Origin: Bacteroidota bacterium
GTDB lineage: Bacteria; Bacteroidota; Bacteroidia; B-17B0; Aurantibacillaceae
Assembly (NCBI GenBank): GCA_025362395.1
Contig: JANYGK010000009.1
Coordinates: 62,001 to 126,000, forward strand
Direction: 5' to 3'
Length of the DNA stretch: 64,000 bases
Numbering within the stretch: the first letter of the stretch is position 1; each line of letters starts with the position of its first letter. Under the pieces are notes generated by a model. That model was not told the DNA's origin. It was given only the letters and a program-made list of their open reading frames with translations, and did not search any database. A program made the position numbers and the translations under genes. This document shows positions 35,587 to 44,267 of this stretch, piece after piece.

Positions 35587-36360
35587 TTAAAGTCTTTGTT
35601 TAACTGCTTCAAATAAAATAATACCTGTTGCTACCGATACGTTTAGAGATGCGATATTTCCTACCATCGGAATCTTCACCTGTATGTCGCTGCGTTTAAT
35701 ATATTCATTAGAAATACCGTTTTCTTCCGAACCCATAATAATAGCTGTTGGCTTTGTCAAATCGGCATCATAATGGTAGCTGTCTGTTTTTTCATGGCAC
35801 GCTACAATTTGCAAGCCGCTTTCTTTAAAATACTCGATCGTGTTTTTTAAATTTTCTTCCCTGCAAACGGGTATTCTATTCAACGCCCCTGCGCTTGTTT
35901 TTACGGCATCGGCATTTATTTGCGCGGCACCGCGGCTTGGTATTACAATAAAATCAACTCCTGCACAGTCAGCACTGCGCGCAATAGCGCCAAAATTACG
36001 TACGTCCGTTATCCTGTCCAATATTAAAACCAAGGGTACTTTTCCTTTTTCGAAAACAGTTGCAAGCATGTTTTCCGCTTCGTAATATGTTACTTGTGCA
36101 ATAAACGCTAAAACTCCCTGGTGATTTTTAGTAGTGATCCTGTTTATTTTTTCGGGCGGCACAATCTGTATCGGAATATCCAGATCTTTAATAGCTTTAC
36201 GAAGTTCCGTGTAAAGTTGGTTCGACAGTCCTTTCTGAATAATAATCTTATCTATTTCTTTCCCTGCATTAACGGCCTCAATAACTGCCCGTGTTCCAAA
36301 AATTAAATTTTCTTCGTTATGGTTGTGCTGATGCCCGGCATCCCTGCGACGTTGTTCCAT
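35587..36360 (-). CDS. rlmB: 23S rRNA (guanosine-2'-O-)-methyltransferase RlmB / TrmH-family SpoU enzyme
   Basis: A 257-residue SPOUT methyltransferase. The N-terminal substrate-binding domain (about 15-90) has LIFGTRAVIEAVNAGKEIDKI. The trefoil-knot domain has LILDRITDVRNFGAIARSADCAG, IMGSEENGIS and IPMVGNIASLNVSVATGI, the three SpoU motifs. It methylates a ribose in 23S rRNA (G2251 in the E. coli enzyme). The start is 1 nt from the stop of the DinB-like gene, so they share a transcript. Confidence 0.93.
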   Translation of the reverse strand: MEQRRRDAGHQHNHNEENLIFGTRAVIEAVNAGKEIDKIIIQKGLSNQLYTELRKAIKDLDIPIQIVPPEKINRITTKNHQGVLAFIAQVTYYEAENMLATVFEKGKVPLVLILDRITDVRNFGAIARSADCAGVDFIVIPSRGAAQINADAVKTSAGALNRIPVCREENLKNTIEYFKESGLQIVACHEKTDSYHYDADLTKPTAIIMGSEENGISNEYIKRSDIQVKIPMVGNIASLNVSVATGIILFEAVKQRL

Positions 36361-36361
36361 A

Positions 36362-36826
36362 TTAATCTAAATTAAATTGCTTTAAATGATGCAACGCGTG
36401 CTTGTGTAATAAATGCAACTGTTCTTCATAATTTAATTCACCGAAAAAAGGATTCATTTCTTTGTGGTCTTCATTGGTACGATAAAAGTTTATGAACGCG
36501 TCTATTTCTTTTCCCAGCTCAGATATGGCTTCTGTAATAGAATTATTTCTGAGTTGAGCAGGTGTTTCAGACATTAACACATTTTTGGTATTTTCCTTAA
36601 AGGGTTTATCACTTAAAGCAAAAGTCCTGCTTTTTTCTAAAAATTCTATAGGAATTGCCAAACCTTGTTTAATACGTCCGTAAGCAACGCCAATACTGTC
36701 TGTCATGTGCTCTATCATACCTTGCGGTGTTAATACTCCCCATAAACCGATTTCGTTATCAGATAATTGGTCTAATAAAGGAATATATTCTTCTTTTAAA
36801 AATTTCTCTTTTGAGTTCATATACAA
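36362..36826 (-). CDS. DinB-like four-helix protein (DUF1569 type)
   Basis: A 154-residue all-helical protein. Histidines at HMTDSI (about residue 40) and in the C-terminal HKHALHHLKQF are spaced as in the DinB/YfiT metal-binding bundle, and LTPQGMIEHMTDS is the usual first-helix motif. Members often act as thiol transferases or are of unknown function. A start 6 nt further in (second Met) is equally possible. It forms a tight pair with rlmB. Confidence 0.75.
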   Translation of the reverse strand: MYMNSKEKFLKEEYIPLLDQLSDNEIGLWGVLTPQGMIEHMTDSIGVAYGRIKQGLAIPIEFLEKSRTFALSDKPFKENTKNVLMSETPAQLRNNSITEAISELGKEIDAFINFYRTNEDHKEMNPFFGELNYEEQLHLLHKHALHHLKQFNLD

Positions 36827-36941
36827 ATGTAAATTATTTACAGATTTTATGGCTTAATAAATCGAAATTATATTAACAGCCTTAAAATATCAAAACGCAT
36901 ACGATTTTAACGGCACCCGTATATTTTTAAATTTAGATGTG

Positions 36942-36949
36942 TATCTTTG
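36942..36949 (+). promoter_or_regulatory. Bacteroidota -7 promoter element of the small lipoprotein gene
   Basis: TATCTTTG, a perfect TAnnTTTG, ending 4 nt before the ATG at 36954. The transcript would start essentially at the start codon. Confidence 0.5.
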
Positions 36950-36953
36950 TATT

Positions 36954-37088
36954 ATGGCGCGCCCCCGGTTTTTTTATATCACATTACTTGCGTTAACAAG
37001 CTCACTGCTGCTTTCGGGATGTTTTATATTCAGGGGTAAAAACAAATGCGATACATGCCCGACCTTTTCCCATAAAAAAAGACATTAA
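36954..37088 (+). CDS. Small lipoprotein (44 residues)
   Basis: The short frame encodes a positively charged start (MARPRF), a hydrophobic stretch and the lipobox LLSGC (Cys23), then a short basic tail with a CDTC pair and a CPTF segment ending in HKKRH. A perfect -7 element immediately upstream supports expression. Lipidation would anchor about 20 residues of Cys/Lys-rich peptide to a membrane. Similar tiny lipoproteins with a Cys-Pro-[ST]-[FW] end and a Lys-rich tail occur in this phylum to my recollection, but I can give no function. Confidence 0.65.
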   Translation: MARPRFFYITLLALTSSLLLSGCFIFRGKNKCDTCPTFSHKKRH

Positions 37089-37392
37089 TTAATAGTTTTA
37101 TTAATTGTATAAATGTGTCAATTTCATTTTTTTACAGAAAAACATTGACATAAAAATACTTTTGGAATCATATCAATTTGCTTGTTAACCTCTTTCTTCC
37201 GGTCAGCAAATTAGGTTTGCTAAACAGTGAATGAATTGCAGATTATTTATGTACTTCTATAATTGCCGGCGATTTACTTTACACCGGTATTGAAGCATTA
37301 GATGCCTTTTAAGTAAAGAAAATTTAAGTGATAACGCTGTGATAAAATTATTTAAATTCTAAAAATATAAGGGAATAAATAAAGCAATCAAT
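37089..37392. other. Intergenic region, nothing recognised
   Basis: 304 bp between the small lipoprotein gene and the convergent receiver/SpoIIE gene. It contains a TACTTTTG element on the plus strand near 37160 with no frame downstream and a weak 6-bp inverted repeat (AGCAAA/TTTGCT) near 37204-37220. I find no credible gene, terminator or repeat. Confidence 0.4.
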
Positions 37393-38601
37393 CTACAATT
37401 GCAGGCCCAATAAGAGAATGTCATCGGTTTGCTCTATACTGCCCTGCCATTTATCAAGGCATGAATTTAATTTATTACACTGTTCCGTTAAACAAGTTGA
37501 TGCTGTATGACCGATAAATTTTACCAGGTTTTTGGTCATCATTCGTTTTTCTTTTTCCCCGCCAAACTGATCGGCAAAACCATCCGTAAAAAAATAAATA
37601 CGGTCCTCTTTATTATACAGTATTTTATGGTTTATAAATGCTTTATGGGAATTGATGTGTGACCCGCCAATACCGAATTTATTGCCTTTTATCTGCTCGA
37701 TCCGATTCTCGGTATAATAATATAAATGCCTGTTTGCGCCGGCAAATTCAAGCTGCGAATTTTCTTTATCAATCGTACAAATAGCAATATCCATTCCATC
37801 ATAACTTTGGTTTTCTCTTGACTTTTTTAATGCAGTGTTCAAACTCTCATTCATTTTTTTTAAGATCTCGGCAGGCTGTGTAATATGTTTAAGATTTACG
37901 ATTTCATTTAAAATCCCATAGCCGATCATACTCATAAACGCCCCCGGAACACCATGTCCCGTGCAATCTACAATGGCAATAACCAACTTATTATTGTGCT
38001 GCGAAAACCAGTAAAAGTCACCACTTACAATGTCTTTTGGCCTAAATATGATAAAAGAATCCTTCACGTAATCCTTTAGCATGCTTTTATCCACAAACAT
38101 GGCATTTTGGATCAGCTTAGCGTAATTAATACTGTCAGTAATGCTTTTACTGCTATCTTCTATTTTTTTATAGGCAATTAATAATTCTTTATGCAATAAT
38201 TCTACAATGTCTTTTTCACGCTTTACTTTATTTTTAGATAAAATATTTTCTATGGAAGACGGCAACCTAATAAGGCTGTTTTTTAATATATAATCGTCTA
38301 CCCCCGCTTTCATGCATTCTACGGCAAACTCTTCAGACACGGAACCTGTAATGAGAATAAAAGGAATATTCATTTTCTTTTTTCTCGCTATCTGTAAGGC
38401 CTCCAGCGAAGAAAATTGCGGCAAAGAATGGTCTGATAATACCAGGTCAGGATCAAATTCAAACATTTTCTTTTCAAAGTCATGCCTTGTAGACACTACT
38501 TCTATAGAAAAAATAAAATTATGCTTCATTAATACCCGTTTGATCATATCAACATCGGCCGGGGAATCTTCCAGTAATAGTATTTTTAAAGGGTTATGCA
38601 T
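37393..38601 (-). CDS. Response regulator with SpoIIE-type PP2C phosphatase output
   Basis: A 402-residue cytoplasmic protein. The receiver domain is about 1-125 (LLLEDSPADVDM, phospho-acceptor in LVLSDHSLP, then ITGSVSEEFAVECMKAGVDDYILK). A linker with the SINYAKLIQNAM motif precedes a PP2C domain (about 185-402) with the metal-binding sites SGDFYW, DCTGHGVPGAFMS, DGMDIAI, FTDGFADQFGG and QTDDILLLG. Phosphorylation of the receiver would switch dephosphorylation of a phospho-serine target, usually an anti-sigma-factor antagonist. It is the last gene of a three-gene signalling block with a Rcp1-like regulator and a PAS kinase. Confidence 0.92.
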   Translation of the reverse strand: MHNPLKILLLEDSPADVDMIKRVLMKHNFIFSIEVVSTRHDFEKKMFEFDPDLVLSDHSLPQFSSLEALQIARKKKMNIPFILITGSVSEEFAVECMKAGVDDYILKNSLIRLPSSIENILSKNKVKREKDIVELLHKELLIAYKKIEDSSKSITDSINYAKLIQNAMFVDKSMLKDYVKDSFIIFRPKDIVSGDFYWFSQHNNKLVIAIVDCTGHGVPGAFMSMIGYGILNEIVNLKHITQPAEILKKMNESLNTALKKSRENQSYDGMDIAICTIDKENSQLEFAGANRHLYYYTENRIEQIKGNKFGIGGSHINSHKAFINHKILYNKEDRIYFFTDGFADQFGGEKEKRMMTKNLVKFIGHTASTCLTEQCNKLNSCLDKWQGSIEQTDDILLLGLQL

Positions 38602-38619
38602 AGGACGGTATTTAGAAAA

Positions 38620-39057
38620 TTATTTTGGAGTTTGATTAAGAATAAGCCAGTAAAATCCAAGCTCTGAAATGGCTTTTAAAAAATTTTCGAATCCCACAGG
38701 CTTAACAATATAACTGTTAACCCCAAGCTCATAACAGGTTTTAATATCGGGATCTTCTTTTGAAGAAGTTAATATAACTATGGGAATTGCTTTTGTAAGC
38801 TCATTAGATTTTAGGTTTCTCAACACTTCCATACCGTCTACTTTAGGCATTTTCAGATCCAATAAAATTACTTTTGGTACAGCGTTTATGCATCTTCCTT
38901 CAAACATACCCTTCCCATAAATAAAATCCAATGCTTCCGCACCATCCTTTAAGTGAATGATCCGGTTGGCCATGTGGTTTTTCTTTAAGGCGCGTAAGGT
39001 CATTTCGGCGTCATTAGGATTATCTTCTACCAATAAAATTTCAATTTCGTTTTCCAT
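38620..39057 (-). CDS. Single-domain response regulator (Rcp1-like)
   Basis: A 145-residue receiver-only protein. The start at 39057 (MENEIEILLVEDNPNDAEM) is chosen because it gives the canonical first strand. An in-frame start at 39165 would add 36 residues overlapping the kinase gene. Acidic pocket EDNPNDAEM, phospho-acceptor in ILLDLKMPK, Thr/Ser in VILTSSKED, and KPVGFENFL. The DNP-x-DAEM-x-[LM]-RAL pattern is that of phytochrome-associated receivers. It lies between the PAS kinase (10 nt) and the SpoIIE regulator (18 nt), so it could shuttle phosphate between them. Confidence 0.92.
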   Translation of the reverse strand: MENEIEILLVEDNPNDAEMTLRALKKNHMANRIIHLKDGAEALDFIYGKGMFEGRCINAVPKVILLDLKMPKVDGMEVLRNLKSNELTKAIPIVILTSSKEDPDIKTCYELGVNSYIVKPVGFENFLKAISELGFYWLILNQTPK

Positions 39058-39067
39058 ATCCTTTATT

Positions 39068-40939
39068 TTATTTTTCCGGCAAGCTAAAACTAAAAACAGA
39101 GCCTTCGCCCACTTGCGAATTTGCCCATATTTTACCGCCATGTTTTGTAATAACACGCTGCACAATGGCTAAGCCTACTCCTGTTCCTTCAAACTCATCC
39201 ATAGTATGCAAACGTTGAAATACGCCAAACAACTTATGTGCGTATTTCATATCAAACCCTACCCCGTTATCTGTAATACTATAAATGATTTCATTATTTT
39301 CTTTCTTCGAAGTGATGCTTACAACAGGATTTTCTTTTTTAGACGAATATTTTACGGCATTAGAAATCAAATTCATTAATACCTGGTGTATCAGGCTGTA
39401 ATCGCCCATTATAGGGCGAAGCTTAGCAACTTCAAGCTTTGCATGGTGCGTAACCGATTTGTCAATATCAATTAAAACACCTTCAACAAGTTCATTCATA
39501 TCAAGCTCCTTTCGCTGTAACACTTTTTTGCCGAGTCTTGAAAAGGCTAAGAGGTCGTCAATTAAATTGCTCATTTTTTTTGCATTTTGCTGTATATTTC
39601 CTAAAAGTCGTTTTCCTTCATCATCAAATAGTTTTTCATAATCTTCTTCTATCATGCCTGCATAGCCGTCAATAGCCCTTAACGGCGCTCTCAAGTCGTG
39701 CGATACGGAATAGCTGAAAGATTCCAGTTCCTTGTTAACAGCTTCAAGTTGGGCAGTGCGTTCTATTACTTTTTGTTCAAGCCCGTCATTTAAATATTTA
39801 ATTTTTTCCTCCCCGGCCTTTCTTTCAGATACATCCCTAAAGTTCATGACGATCGCTTCTACACTTTTATCTTCCAACATATTAGTTAATAAAGCTTCCA
39901 ACCATATATAGTTACCGTTCTTATTTTTAACCCTGAAAGTGGATATTATTGATTTGGAAGGTATTTTTAGAATTTCTTTCATGATGCTGTGTAATTCCGG
40001 CACATCCTCGGGGTGCATTTCTTGCAACTGAACTTGGTTTGATCGCTCATCACTTGTCCAACCGGTAATTCTATAAGTAGAAGGACTTCTGTACAATATT
40101 TTAAAGTCTTTATCTAAAAGCGTGATACCTTCCGAACTGTTTTCAATTAATGCCCTGTAACGTTTTTCAGCTTTGAGCCTGTTCTCTTCCGCTTTTTTTC
40201 TTTCCGTAACATCGATTGATAAAATAAATAATCCTTCTACCGACGGCTGAATGCGGAGCTCGAACCAACCCGTTGAATTATCGGGAAAGGTAAATTCATT
40301 TTCAATATATTCAATGGAACGCTCCTTCATGCACCGTTTCAACATTGTGAATAAGCCCGATTTTTCTATACCCGGATATAATTCCGGCATGGTACGGCCA
40401 ATTATTTTATCTTCCGTATAACGGCTTTGCACAATTGCCGCAGGGTTTAAATACACATACCTATAGTCAAAATCAATAATCTGCAAGCCTTCTAAAATGG
40501 AATTCAGGATATTATGATAACGCTCATCTTTTTGGCGGTTAGCCTCCTCCGCCTCTTTTCTTTCTGTAATATCAAAAAAAACACCTTTTAACCTTACCGG
40601 TTTACCTGACATATCTTTATCGACTATGGCTTGTGAATACACATAGCGTATCGTCCCGTCAGGCCTTACAATTCTTTTTTCAATTTTATAATCGTTCCCG
40701 AATTGAACCGTTTGCCTGAATACATATTCTGATATTTCCTTATCATCCGCATGCACCATAGCCATACTAAGTTCAATGGATGGGATTACTTCATTGGGTT
40801 TATAGCCGCAGATCTTAAAAAACTGTTCAGACCATGATACTGAATTTGAGATCAGATCAATTTCCCAACTTCCTAAATTTGCTATTTCCTCGGCCTGTGA
40901 AAAGTATTTGTTTTGCATATACATTTCGTTTAGATTCAA
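39068..40939 (-). CDS. Soluble multi-PAS sensor histidine kinase
   Basis: 623 residues without membrane segments. Three PAS domains are at about 10-130 (ANLGSWEIDLISNSVSWSEQ start, PAC end VFFDITERKEAEE), 138-250 and 260-378 (each ending DVTERKKAEE or DVSERKAGEE). A coiled linker is followed by HisKA with SYSVSHDLRAPLRAIDGYAGMIEED (His near 418) and an ATPase domain with LMNLISNAVKYS, DNGVGFD and GTGVGLAIV. Cofactors of the PAS domains cannot be predicted. The adjacent receiver and receiver-SpoIIE genes are its probable partners. Confidence 0.93.
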   Translation of the reverse strand: MNLNEMYMQNKYFSQAEEIANLGSWEIDLISNSVSWSEQFFKICGYKPNEVIPSIELSMAMVHADDKEISEYVFRQTVQFGNDYKIEKRIVRPDGTIRYVYSQAIVDKDMSGKPVRLKGVFFDITERKEAEEANRQKDERYHNILNSILEGLQIIDFDYRYVYLNPAAIVQSRYTEDKIIGRTMPELYPGIEKSGLFTMLKRCMKERSIEYIENEFTFPDNSTGWFELRIQPSVEGLFILSIDVTERKKAEENRLKAEKRYRALIENSSEGITLLDKDFKILYRSPSTYRITGWTSDERSNQVQLQEMHPEDVPELHSIMKEILKIPSKSIISTFRVKNKNGNYIWLEALLTNMLEDKSVEAIVMNFRDVSERKAGEEKIKYLNDGLEQKVIERTAQLEAVNKELESFSYSVSHDLRAPLRAIDGYAGMIEEDYEKLFDDEGKRLLGNIQQNAKKMSNLIDDLLAFSRLGKKVLQRKELDMNELVEGVLIDIDKSVTHHAKLEVAKLRPIMGDYSLIHQVLMNLISNAVKYSSKKENPVVSITSKKENNEIIYSITDNGVGFDMKYAHKLFGVFQRLHTMDEFEGTGVGLAIVQRVITKHGGKIWANSQVGEGSVFSFSLPEK

Positions 40940-40995
40940 AAACTATTAGCCGGCATTTCCAATGATGCGCGAGCTCATTCACTGTCAATACATAC

Positions 40996-41178
40996 TTAAT
41001 TAATTTCTTTCTTATTGTGCATTTCTAAATATTCATCCACTGCTTTAGCGGAATCACCGATCACGGCAATTGCACTATGCAATTCTTTTTCATTGCAGTT
41101 TAACACTTCACACCATGCATTTACAGAAGCTGCGTCATGCAATACAATTTTTATAGTAGATATGTTAACTTCTCTCAT
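40996..41178 (-). CDS. DUF3606 family small protein
   Basis: A 60-residue protein starting MREVNISTIKIVLHDAASVN. The central VNAWCEVLNCNEKELHSAIAVIG and final KAVDEYLEMH follow the DUF3606 pattern (short strand, two helices with a W, then a [AV]-x-x-[VI]-G-x-[SD]-x-x-A-V-x-x-[YW]-L end). The start at 41178 is preferred. A longer frame to 41292 would run through a repeat-bearing promoter region. Function of the family is unknown. It is divergent from the LuxR-type regulator gene. Confidence 0.75.
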   Translation of the reverse strand: MREVNISTIKIVLHDAASVNAWCEVLNCNEKELHSAIAVIGDSAKAVDEYLEMHNKKEIN

Positions 41179-41210
41179 TTTACTAAGTAAAAAAAAATTG
41201 CATGGCTTTT

Positions 41211-41252
41211 TATCCGTAAAATCCCTGATTTTTCTGTTATCCGTAAAATCCC
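41211..41252. promoter_or_regulatory. Direct repeat, operator candidate
   Basis: TATCCGTAAAATCCC occurs twice, at 41211-41225 and 41238-41252, with a 27-bp period, in the divergent region between the DUF3606 gene and the LuxR-type regulator gene. Exact 15-bp direct repeats at this position suggest a binding site for a transcription factor, possibly the adjacent NarL-type regulator. Confidence 0.5.
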
Positions 41253-41253
41253 C

Positions 41254-41278
41254 TACTTTTGCACGTAGTTTTACGTGC
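41254..41278 (+). promoter_or_regulatory. Promoter element overlapping a palindrome upstream of the LuxR-type regulator
   Basis: TACTTTTG (41254-41261) is a perfect TAnnTTTG. Its last G is the first base of GCACGTA-N4-TACGTGC (41261-41278), a perfect 7-bp inverted repeat at the expected transcription start. Such a layout fits a repressor site or a 5' hairpin. A second weaker element, TATCTTTA, lies at 41303-41310, closer to the ATG at 41327. Confidence 0.5.
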
Positions 41279-41326
41279 TTCTCGTAATGCAATTTTATTA
41301 TTTATCTTTACTGAGACCCTGTTATT

Positions 41327-41977
41327 ATGACCAAAAAAATTAAAATAGCTGTTGTTGATGACCATTATCTTTTTCGGCAGGGACTCGTCAGCTTGCTGAA
41401 TGAGTATGAAGATCTTGAAATAATAATAGAAGCTTCAACGGGTAAAGACCTTTTGAACCAACTAAAAAATGTTCAGCCGCATATTATTTTAATGGACATT
41501 CAAATGCCCGAGATTAATGGAATTGAAGCTACTATTGAAGTTAAAAAAAAGTACCCGGAGATTAAAATAATTATTCTTACCATGCACAATGATCAGGCCC
41601 TTATGTTTGACCTGGTTAAAAAAGGCGCTAATGGTTTTTTATTGAAGGATAAAAGCGTAGATCATGTGATTGAGGCGATTTATTCGGTAGACGAAAAAGG
41701 GTTTTATTATACAGAAGATGTGACCAAAGCCATGATAAAAGGTATTAAAAACACACATAAGGTCAAACATTCATTAACTTCTACATCCCTTACCGAGCGG
41801 GAGCTAAAAATAATACAGCTTATTTGTAAGCAATATTCGTTTAAAGAAATTGCCGATCTATTGGTATTAAGCCCCAGAACCATTGAAACACATAAAGAGC
41901 ATATTTTAGTAAAAACAGGGTCTAAAAATATTGTAGGAATAGTACTTTATGCGGTAGAGCATGAACTCATCAATTAA
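41327..41977 (+). CDS. NarL/FixJ-type response regulator
   Basis: A 216-residue transcription regulator. Receiver domain 1-125: VVDDHYLFRQGL, phospho-acceptor in ILMDIQMPEINGIE, ILTMHND, then GANGFLLKDKS. C-terminal LuxR-type helix-turn-helix about 150-213: LTERELKIIQLICKQYSFKE and SPRTIETHKEHILVKTG. It presumably binds promoter DNA as a dimer when phosphorylated. Direct repeats and a palindrome upstream are candidates for autoregulation. The kinase could be the PAS protein on the other side of the DUF3606 gene, but they are divergently transcribed. Confidence 0.94.
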   Translation: MTKKIKIAVVDDHYLFRQGLVSLLNEYEDLEIIIEASTGKDLLNQLKNVQPHIILMDIQMPEINGIEATIEVKKKYPEIKIIILTMHNDQALMFDLVKKGANGFLLKDKSVDHVIEAIYSVDEKGFYYTEDVTKAMIKGIKNTHKVKHSLTSTSLTERELKIIQLICKQYSFKEIADLLVLSPRTIETHKEHILVKTGSKNIVGIVLYAVEHELIN

Positions 41978-42015
41978 TAGCAATACACTGCCGTTATAAA
42001 TAACAATAAGGCAAA

Positions 42016-44253
42016 TTATTTGATCTTAAACCGCAGGCCGGCATATAGCATTCTTCCATAAATAGGCCCCCAAACCATACTTGCATCAAAATACGGGCTA
42101 AACGGCGCATCGCTTGCCACTATAGGGTTTAACTGTTTATAATCCATTGCGTTTTCAACCCCAACATAAATATTAAAATCGGCCCGTTTAATTTTAGTAA
42201 CGTATGTAATTTGCGCCAGTACATTATAAAAACCGGGCGAATAGTCTGCCCTTTGATACTCTGCAGGGTTTGTATGCGTTTGAGGCAAGCGCTTTCTGCC
42301 GTTATATTGGAGTGTTGCATCAAACAGCCAGTGCTTGTTTTTTGTTTCGTAGCTCATATTTATAAAAGCGCGGTGTGTTGATACAAAAGGCTTTTGAAGC
42401 AAACCACCGGTGTAAAACACCTTTGTATCTACAAAACGGTAGGCTGTTTTTACGTTCAACCGTTTTCGTACCTCCCAACCAAACTCTACTTGTGCTGTGT
42501 TTGAATAAGAGGGTCCGTTTAAATTATAAAAAACAACCTGTTGTGTATTTCCATCAAGGTCTGCTACCACCTGTTGTATAAAATCAGTGCGGTACAAGTC
42601 AACCGTTACATAAGCGTCTTTATAATTCAACTTCATTTTTTGTGTAAAATTTAAACCATAATTCCAACCTACTTCAGGCTTTAAGCCGTAAGGCAAACTT
42701 AAATCGCTGCTTTTAATGATCCAATTACGCGATGTTGCCATATATGCCATGTTTTCCGCAAATACGTTGGCTGTTTTTAAAGCCCTGCCGCCACTTAATC
42801 TGAATACTGTTTTATTATTATTAAGCGCATAACGCAAATGCAGGCGCGGTGTAAAAAATAAGCCGTAATAATTATGGTAATCGGCTCTTAAGCCGGCCAC
42901 CATATTAAATTTATTTCCTGTGTTATGAGCAAACTCCGCAAAGGCGCCGCCTACTTTTTCATTACGGCTGAAATTAAACAACCGGTAGTCTTCGGCAACT
43001 TTATCGTTGGTATAGCTTGCCCCTACTTTGTAAGTATTGGCGGCAGACTTAATAACACCCTGATAAATATAGTTGGCATAAAAAGTAGTTTGTAAACCGT
43101 TATACTTATTTAAACCATAAGTGTTGTGCTGCTCATGATCGAGATAAGACAATTGTAAACCCATACTTGTGCCCGGCTTTTTCTTAAACACATAGCCTGT
43201 TTTACTGTACAGCTCCCATTTTTTATTTTGAATTTCGATTCCGTATAAAGGAATAGTAGCCAAAGGTGCGGTTAAATTAAACTGTCCGCCTTTTCTGTAA
43301 TCCGTTAAATAAGCCACGCCAAACTGTGCTTCAAAACCTTTGCCGCTGTTATAACTGTACTTATTCATTATGTTATATTGTTTACCGATAGGTATATCGG
43401 CAAAGCCATCTTTATTAAAATCCTGAACCAAAGGGTTAAAGCTGGCGTGTGATAAAATACCTGCCGAAAACTTATCGTTGAACCGGTGCTTTACATTTAA
43501 GTTATATTCATTACGCCCGTTTTGATTGACGTAAGTATTAAAATTTAAACGGTCAGATGTTTCAGGACTTTGCAGCTCCGTATTAATTTGTCCCGTAAAG
43601 CTTTCGTACCCGTTAACAACAGAGCCCGCTCCCTTGCTTAATTGTATAGATTGTATCCATGTGCCGGGCACAAAGGTTAATCCGTAACCGGTAGCAAGTC
43701 CGCGTAAATAAGGCATATTCTCTTTGGTTATTTGTGCATACTGGCCTGATAAACCAAGCATTTGAATTTGCTTGGTTCCGGTAACAGCATCTGCAAAACT
43801 TACATCCACACTGGGGTTTGTTTCAAAGCTTTCTGATAAATTACAGCAAGCCGCTTTCATTAGCGAACGCTCATTTAATATTTCTACTTTAATAGGATTC
43901 ATGTAGGAAAGCTCAGTGCCTGTAGTTTGATACACCACATCCACTTCATTTAAATTAATACCGCTTTTTAAAACGAGGGTGATAAATTTAGTGGTGTCCT
44001 TAATAAAAATCGTATCAGCATCATAGCCTGTGGCACGGATCACTAATTTATTTGTTTCGGAAGTGGTTTTTAATGTGAACACACCGCTCTCGTTGGTTAC
44101 TGTATTAACGGAGGTGTTTTCCCAAAATAAGATGACTCCGGGTACCGTACTCGTATCCTTTTTAGTTCCGATTTCCAACACCCTGCCTCTTATTTGCGAA
44201 AACCCAAGCAAGGCATAAACAATCCCCGTAAGGGAAAATAATAACCGTTTCAT
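42016..44253 (-). CDS. TonB-dependent outer-membrane receptor, metal-associated type
   Basis: A 745-residue receptor. A signal peptide to about GFSQ (residue 20) is followed by a carboxypeptidase-regulatory-like domain (about 20-110; RGRVLEIGTKKDTSTVPGV), a plug domain (about 125-235) with a KAACCNLSESFETNPSVDV segment, and a 22-strand barrel ending in YAGLRFKIK. The Cys-Cys pair in the plug and the two downstream-facing neighbours (HMA domain, HYC_CC_PP) suggest a metal or metallophore substrate. The gene starts 14 nt after the HMA gene stop, so the two are cotranscribed. Confidence 0.92.
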   Translation of the reverse strand: MKRLLFSLTGIVYALLGFSQIRGRVLEIGTKKDTSTVPGVILFWENTSVNTVTNESGVFTLKTTSETNKLVIRATGYDADTIFIKDTTKFITLVLKSGINLNEVDVVYQTTGTELSYMNPIKVEILNERSLMKAACCNLSESFETNPSVDVSFADAVTGTKQIQMLGLSGQYAQITKENMPYLRGLATGYGLTFVPGTWIQSIQLSKGAGSVVNGYESFTGQINTELQSPETSDRLNFNTYVNQNGRNEYNLNVKHRFNDKFSAGILSHASFNPLVQDFNKDGFADIPIGKQYNIMNKYSYNSGKGFEAQFGVAYLTDYRKGGQFNLTAPLATIPLYGIEIQNKKWELYSKTGYVFKKKPGTSMGLQLSYLDHEQHNTYGLNKYNGLQTTFYANYIYQGVIKSAANTYKVGASYTNDKVAEDYRLFNFSRNEKVGGAFAEFAHNTGNKFNMVAGLRADYHNYYGLFFTPRLHLRYALNNNKTVFRLSGGRALKTANVFAENMAYMATSRNWIIKSSDLSLPYGLKPEVGWNYGLNFTQKMKLNYKDAYVTVDLYRTDFIQQVVADLDGNTQQVVFYNLNGPSYSNTAQVEFGWEVRKRLNVKTAYRFVDTKVFYTGGLLQKPFVSTHRAFINMSYETKNKHWLFDATLQYNGRKRLPQTHTNPAEYQRADYSPGFYNVLAQITYVTKIKRADFNIYVGVENAMDYKQLNPIVASDAPFSPYFDASMVWGPIYGRMLYAGLRFKIK

Positions 44254-44267
44254 ATATAAAAGCCCGG

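Noticed and set aside
37160-37186. Sigma-54 promoter (TTGGAA...TTTGC)
   Set aside because: The spacing between the GG and GC elements is four bases too long and no gene lies downstream on that strand.
38620-39165. Longer form of the Rcp1-like regulator starting at 39165
   Set aside because: The extra residues overlap the kinase gene and disrupt the normal start of a receiver domain; ATG 39057 fits exactly.
41179-41292. N-terminal extension of the DUF3606 protein
   Set aside because: The in-frame extension crosses the direct repeats and palindrome and has no match to the family start; the ATG at 41178 gives the normal length.
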